From positions 1 through 19,522 of the forward strand of contig CAMLNW010000016.1 in assembly GCA_946481495.1 (NCBI GenBank): DNA of 19,522 nt, written 5' to 3'. A program made the position numbers and the translations under genes. The first letter of the stretch is position 1; the number at the start of each line of letters is the position of its first letter. This stretch comes from an uncultured Actinomycetes bacterium (lineage in GTDB: Bacteria > Actinomycetota > Thermoleophilia > Solirubrobacterales > Thermoleophilaceae). The notes beneath the pieces were generated by a model. That model searched no databases. It was not told where the DNA came from and saw only the letters and a program-made list of their open reading frames with translations. Below, piece by piece: positions 16,797 to 19,522 of this stretch.

Positions 16797-17593
16797 GCGG
16801 CGACGCGCGGCTCTACCAGCACGGCATAATTGCCGCTCTGGGGTGACTCGATCAGCTGGTGTTCACCGAGCCCGTCGAGGAACGCACTGACATCTACTCC
16901 ACGCTCTGTGAGCTGCGGCTCATGAACCTCCAAGACGAGCGTCCGAAGGTTGTGGGCGACCGTGCTGCCCTCCAGAGCTGCGGCCTCTCCACCCTCAATA
17001 TCGACCTTCATCACATTGGGCCGCAGGTCGTGCTCCTGGCAGTAGTCGTCGAGCACGACCTGCCGTACCTCCAGCTCGCCGCCAGGATCGATCCGCCCCA
17101 CCGAGTCGCCGCTGGCGACGAAGCGCACGGTGCCCGGCTCACGCCCAACAGCGAAGGGAACAACGGTCACATTCGCTGTTCGGTTCTTCGCCACGTTCAA
17201 CTCGAGCAGCCGGCGGGCGGCCGGGTCCGGCTCGAAGGCCACCACCTTCCCTGTCGGCCCGACAAGGCGTGACGCGAGCAAGCTATAGCCGCCTACATAG
17301 GCACCGAGGTCCACGAACACGTCCCCTTCACGGAGCGCGCCCGCAAGTTGGGCGATCATCGGCTGCTCCCACTCGCCGCGACGGGTCGCTTGAGCCCACC
17401 AGACGTGCCGGCGATCCGCGATCCCGTGGAACCAGAAGGACTCCGATCCGATGGGCAACATTCCACCGCCACGGATCCGCCACGACAGCCATGGCCATTG
17501 GTGCAGAACGAGTGACCCCACGATCGACCCAAGGCGATGGCGCACGCGGCTCAACACGGGCTGGAAGGCTAACGCCTGCGCTGTCTGAACCAC
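16793..17593 (-). CDS. FkbM-family SAM-dependent methyltransferase
   Basis: A 266-residue protein of the FkbM type. SAM motif I is FVDLGAYVGGYSLLA (93-107), the acidic loop after strand 2 is FEPDP (120-124), and MKVDIEGGEAAALEG (195-209) is the family signature that ends the core; ESFWFHGIADRR (51-62) is a usual N-terminal block. FkbM proteins O-methylate sugars or other small hydroxyl groups, so methylation of a residue in the surface glycan is likely; capping of the chain end is a possibility. GTG 17593 overlaps the upstream GT2 by 25 bases and has GAGGAG 11 bases before it; GTG 17557 is an alternative without overlap but with no Shine-Dalgarno. Four-base overlap (GTGA) with the next gene. 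Confidence 0.9.
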   Translation of the reverse strand: MVQTAQALAFQPVLSRVRHRLGSIVGSLVLHQWPWLSWRIRGGGMLPIGSESFWFHGIADRRHVWWAQATRRGEWEQPMIAQLAGALREGDVFVDLGAYVGGYSLLASRLVGPTGKVVAFEPDPAARRLLELNVAKNRTANVTVVPFAVGREPGTVRFVASGDSVGRIDPGGELEVRQVVLDDYCQEHDLRPNVMKVDIEGGEAAALEGSTVAHNLRTLVLEVHEPQLTERGVDVSAFLDGLGEHQLIESPQSGNYAVLVEPRVAA

Positions 17594-18465
17594 GGGATCA
17601 CGTGCTCCTCGAGCCGAGCCAGCCCAGCGATTCGGAGCAACTTCATGAGTGGAAAGCGAACGAGCACCGCGAACGCTGAAAGCGTTGCCGCAACGAGCCG
17701 CTCCAGCGGAGACCCCAGGTTTCCGCCTGCCACCTCACGCCAGACCTTGCCAGCAACCCAGACGTGATACCAGCGCGCCCGCGCACCACGGAATCCAAAC
17801 GATCCCGCCAACCGCTCCTCGTCGCCGCCGAGACCGTCCATCGAACGATGGACGTGGACGTCGCGCAAGGTCAGCACTTCGCCACGCGCCGCCAGTTCGG
17901 CGACGAGCAGCCAGTCACCAGCGGGCACCTCCTGGAATGGAATCCCGAGTAGATCGTTGCGCCTGACAACCCCAAACAGGGGGCCATTCATGGTCACCGT
18001 CGCGTAGTACTTGGCGACGCGCCCCCCCGGGCGGAGATCTGTCAGATCAGTCGGCCTCTCGTCGACTATAAGAACACCACCCGAGTAGTAGAGCGCCTGC
18101 CCGCAGACAATCCGGCGTCGCGACGAGGCGCACAGCTCATCAATACAGCGGCGTGCATAGTCAGGATCGAGCCAGTCGTCATCCGATAGCCACATGAAGT
18201 ACTCGCCACGCGCCGCTTCGAGGACCCAGCGGTAATTGCGCGCGTGGCCGAGATTCCGGGGTTGGCGGGCGAACCGCACGCGTGCGTCCTCGGACGCCAA
18301 GCGCTCACCGATGCGGGCAACATTTTGGCCCGGCGAAGCGTCGTCGGAAACTACCACCTCGAGGTCTGCAACGGACTGGCTCAGAGCCGACTGAATAGCG
18401 CGCTCCAGGCCTTCCGGTCGGCCGTACGCGGGAATGCCAATGCTGAGCAGGGGAGCCTTGGACAC
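17569..18465 (-). CDS. GT2-family glycosyltransferase
   Basis: A 298-residue GT2 enzyme of the GT-A fold. PLLSIGIPAYGRPEGLERAI (5-24) is the opening strand and loop, LEVVVSDDASPG (35-46) binds the nucleotide, and YFMWLSDDDWLDPDY (89-103) holds the DxD-type metal site; NLGHARNYRW (71-80) is a common GT2 block between them. It has no helices long enough to be certain membrane segments, although residues near 255-280 are hydrophobic. Donor and acceptor are not inferable. GTG 18465 follows the stop of the upstream gene by nine bases with no Shine-Dalgarno, so re-initiation is likely. It overlaps the methyltransferase gene by 25 bases. Confidence 0.88.
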   Translation of the reverse strand: MSKAPLLSIGIPAYGRPEGLERAIQSALSQSVADLEVVVSDDASPGQNVARIGERLASEDARVRFARQPRNLGHARNYRWVLEAARGEYFMWLSDDDWLDPDYARRCIDELCASSRRRIVCGQALYYSGGVLIVDERPTDLTDLRPGGRVAKYYATVTMNGPLFGVVRRNDLLGIPFQEVPAGDWLLVAELAARGEVLTLRDVHVHRSMDGLGGDEERLAGSFGFRGARARWYHVWVAGKVWREVAGGNLGSPLERLVAATLSAFAVLVRFPLMKLLRIAGLARLEEHVIPWFRQRRR

Positions 18466-18474
18466 AGGGTGCGA

Positions 18475-19522
18475 CTACGACAACGGCCGCCGCAGGCCCA
18501 GGATCGAGAGCAGGAACGACGAGAAGACGATCTGGACGCCGACGATCATCAGTGTCGCCGCGATCACCGCCAGCTGGGTCTCCGATAGCTCGCCGAAGCC
18601 GCGCCCGATCCAAGTCCCGACTATCACCGCGCCGACCGTCAGGCCGACGAGCAGCACGGCCCCTCCAAGCAGCAGGCCATGCTCGAGGCGGAAGCGCGCG
18701 CGCATCCGGTCGAACCACGGGTCCTGGTCACCCATGTAGTAAGTCCCGTAGGCATGGGCACATAGGCCAAGCGCGAGCACCTGCGTTCCGACGATCATCA
18801 ACAGCGCGCCGCCGATCAGCGCGTGAAGGTCCCACTCGCGGCCAAACAGGTTGACGTCGAACAACACCGTCAGTGCAATCAGTGTGCCGACCCCGGCCAT
18901 CGCGGTGCCGGGGATGATGAACAGCCAGGTTGGGCTGTGGACGAGCAGGAAGCGCAGGTGGCGCCAGCCGTCGCGGAAGCTCGACAGCTTCGACTCGCCG
19001 CCGCGCGGGTGGTACTCGATCGAGATCTGGCGGATGTCGAGGTCGCGCTTCGAAGCGCGGATGACCATCTCGGAGGCGAACTCCATGCCGGTCGTGCGGA
19101 GGTCGAGCGTCGGCAGCACGTCGCGGCGGAGCGCGCGCATGCCGCAGTGGGCGTCCTTGACGCCGGTGCGGAAGAAGGTGTTGAGGATGCCGGTCAGGAC
19201 CGGGTTGCCGACGTAGCGGTGCAGCCACGGCATCGCGCCCGGGTGGATGTTGTCCATCCGGTCGCCGATCACCATCTGCGCGCCCTCGTCGAGCTTGGCG
19301 ACGAACGCCGGGATGTCCTCGAAGTCGTAGGTCAGGTCGGCGTCGAGCATCACGATGTAGTCGCCGGTTGCGGCCCCAAGGCCGGCGAGATAGGCGCTGC
19401 CGTAGCCGCGGCGCGGCTCGTGGATCACCCGTGCGCCAGCCTTCGCGGCCAGCTCGGGACTGCCGTCCTCGGAGGCATTGTCGGCGACGCCTTCATAGAT
19501 GCCGGCATTGTTGACCAGCACG
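18475..19522 (-). CDS. DPM1-like GT2 with C-terminal membrane helices (N-terminus outside window)
   Basis: About 349 codons are visible and the frame is open at the right edge, so the usual first strand (VVIPAYNE type) lies outside. Visible blocks are ADNASEDGSPELA (13-25), RGYGSAYLAGLGAATGDYIVMLDADLTYDFEDI (DAD metal site at 60-62), and GNPVLTGILNTFFRTGVKDAHCGMRALRRDVL, typical of polyprenyl-phosphate mannose/glucose synthases and their relatives. Residues about 195-345 contain four hydrophobic segments, the membrane anchor common to bacterial members. The likely reaction is transfer from a nucleotide sugar to undecaprenyl phosphate, supplying a lipid-linked donor, which would suit the GT-C-like protein at 5130-7481; this pairing is inference. 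It is the first visible gene of the minus-strand operon. Confidence 0.9.
   Translation of the reverse strand, partial: VLVNNAGIYEGVADNASEDGSPELAAKAGARVIHEPRRGYGSAYLAGLGAATGDYIVMLDADLTYDFEDIPAFVAKLDEGAQMVIGDRMDNIHPGAMPWLHRYVGNPVLTGILNTFFRTGVKDAHCGMRALRRDVLPTLDLRTTGMEFASEMVIRASKRDLDIRQISIEYHPRGGESKLSSFRDGWRHLRFLLVHSPTWLFIIPGTAMAGVGTLIALTVLFDVNLFGREWDLHALIGGALLMIVGTQVLALGLCAHAYGTYYMGDQDPWFDRMRARFRLEHGLLLGGAVLLVGLTVGAVIVGTWIGRGFGELSETQLAVIAATLMIVGVQIVFSSFLLSILGLRRPLS

Overview
The window reads as a chromosomal segment from a high-GC actinobacterium. Near-continuous coding, strong G/C third-position bias, many GTG starts and apparent leaderless start sites all fit. The DUF6328, DUF5666-like and MMPL proteins and the style of the glycosyltransferases suggest Thermoleophilia (Solirubrobacterales-like), but this is inferred from protein style only. 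Most of the window, about 1.6 kb to the right edge, is a locus for making and exporting a cell-surface polysaccharide or glycoconjugate. Both edges cut through genes, so the locus may extend to the right.

Layout. Bases 1-1557 (+) hold the C-terminal end of an MMPL transporter, a secreted DUF5666-like protein and a DUF6328 membrane protein; none has an obvious sugar role. A glycosyltransferase-like protein with a C-terminal beta-sandwich (1618-2940, +) runs tail to tail into an ABC polysaccharide exporter on the minus strand: Wzm permease (2903-3775) and Wzt ATPase with a carbohydrate-binding C-terminus (3772-5040). Diverging from wzt are a 783-aa GT-C-like membrane protein (5130-7481) and an 887-aa protein that fuses a GT-A-type domain to a GT4 domain (7498-10161). 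The latter collides tail to tail with a predicted GT-A-type protein (10106-10993, -). That gene diverges from gmd, GDP-mannose 4,6-dehydratase (11049-12038, +), which is followed by a GT4 enzyme (12071-13318). The rest, 13326-19522, is one minus-strand operon. In transcription order it holds a DPM1-like GT2 with membrane helices (cut by the edge), a GT2, an FkbM methyltransferase, a WaaE-like GT2, a GT4 and a Wzx-like flippase.

How the genes fit together. Gmd would supply GDP-4-keto-6-deoxymannose. The GT2, GT4 and GT-C-like proteins would build the glycan, the FkbM protein could methylate it, and Wzm/Wzt or the flippase would move it across the membrane. No Wzy polymerase, initiating phosphoglycosyltransferase, chain-length regulator or GDP-6-deoxyhexose reductase is visible here.

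Points that stand out: (i) genes that head transcription units have a TANNNT hexamer 6-9 nt before the start codon and no Shine-Dalgarno, as expected for leaderless mRNAs, whereas operon-internal genes lack it; (ii) two convergent pairs overlap within their coding regions by 38 and 56 nt, one overlap containing a UUCG-loop hairpin; (iii) there are two different export routes in one locus; (iv) the GT-A/GT4 fusion; (v) local GC dips over several glycosyltransferase genes. I found no RNA genes, CRISPR arrays, insertion sequences or phage genes. No intergenic stretch exceeds about 110 bases.
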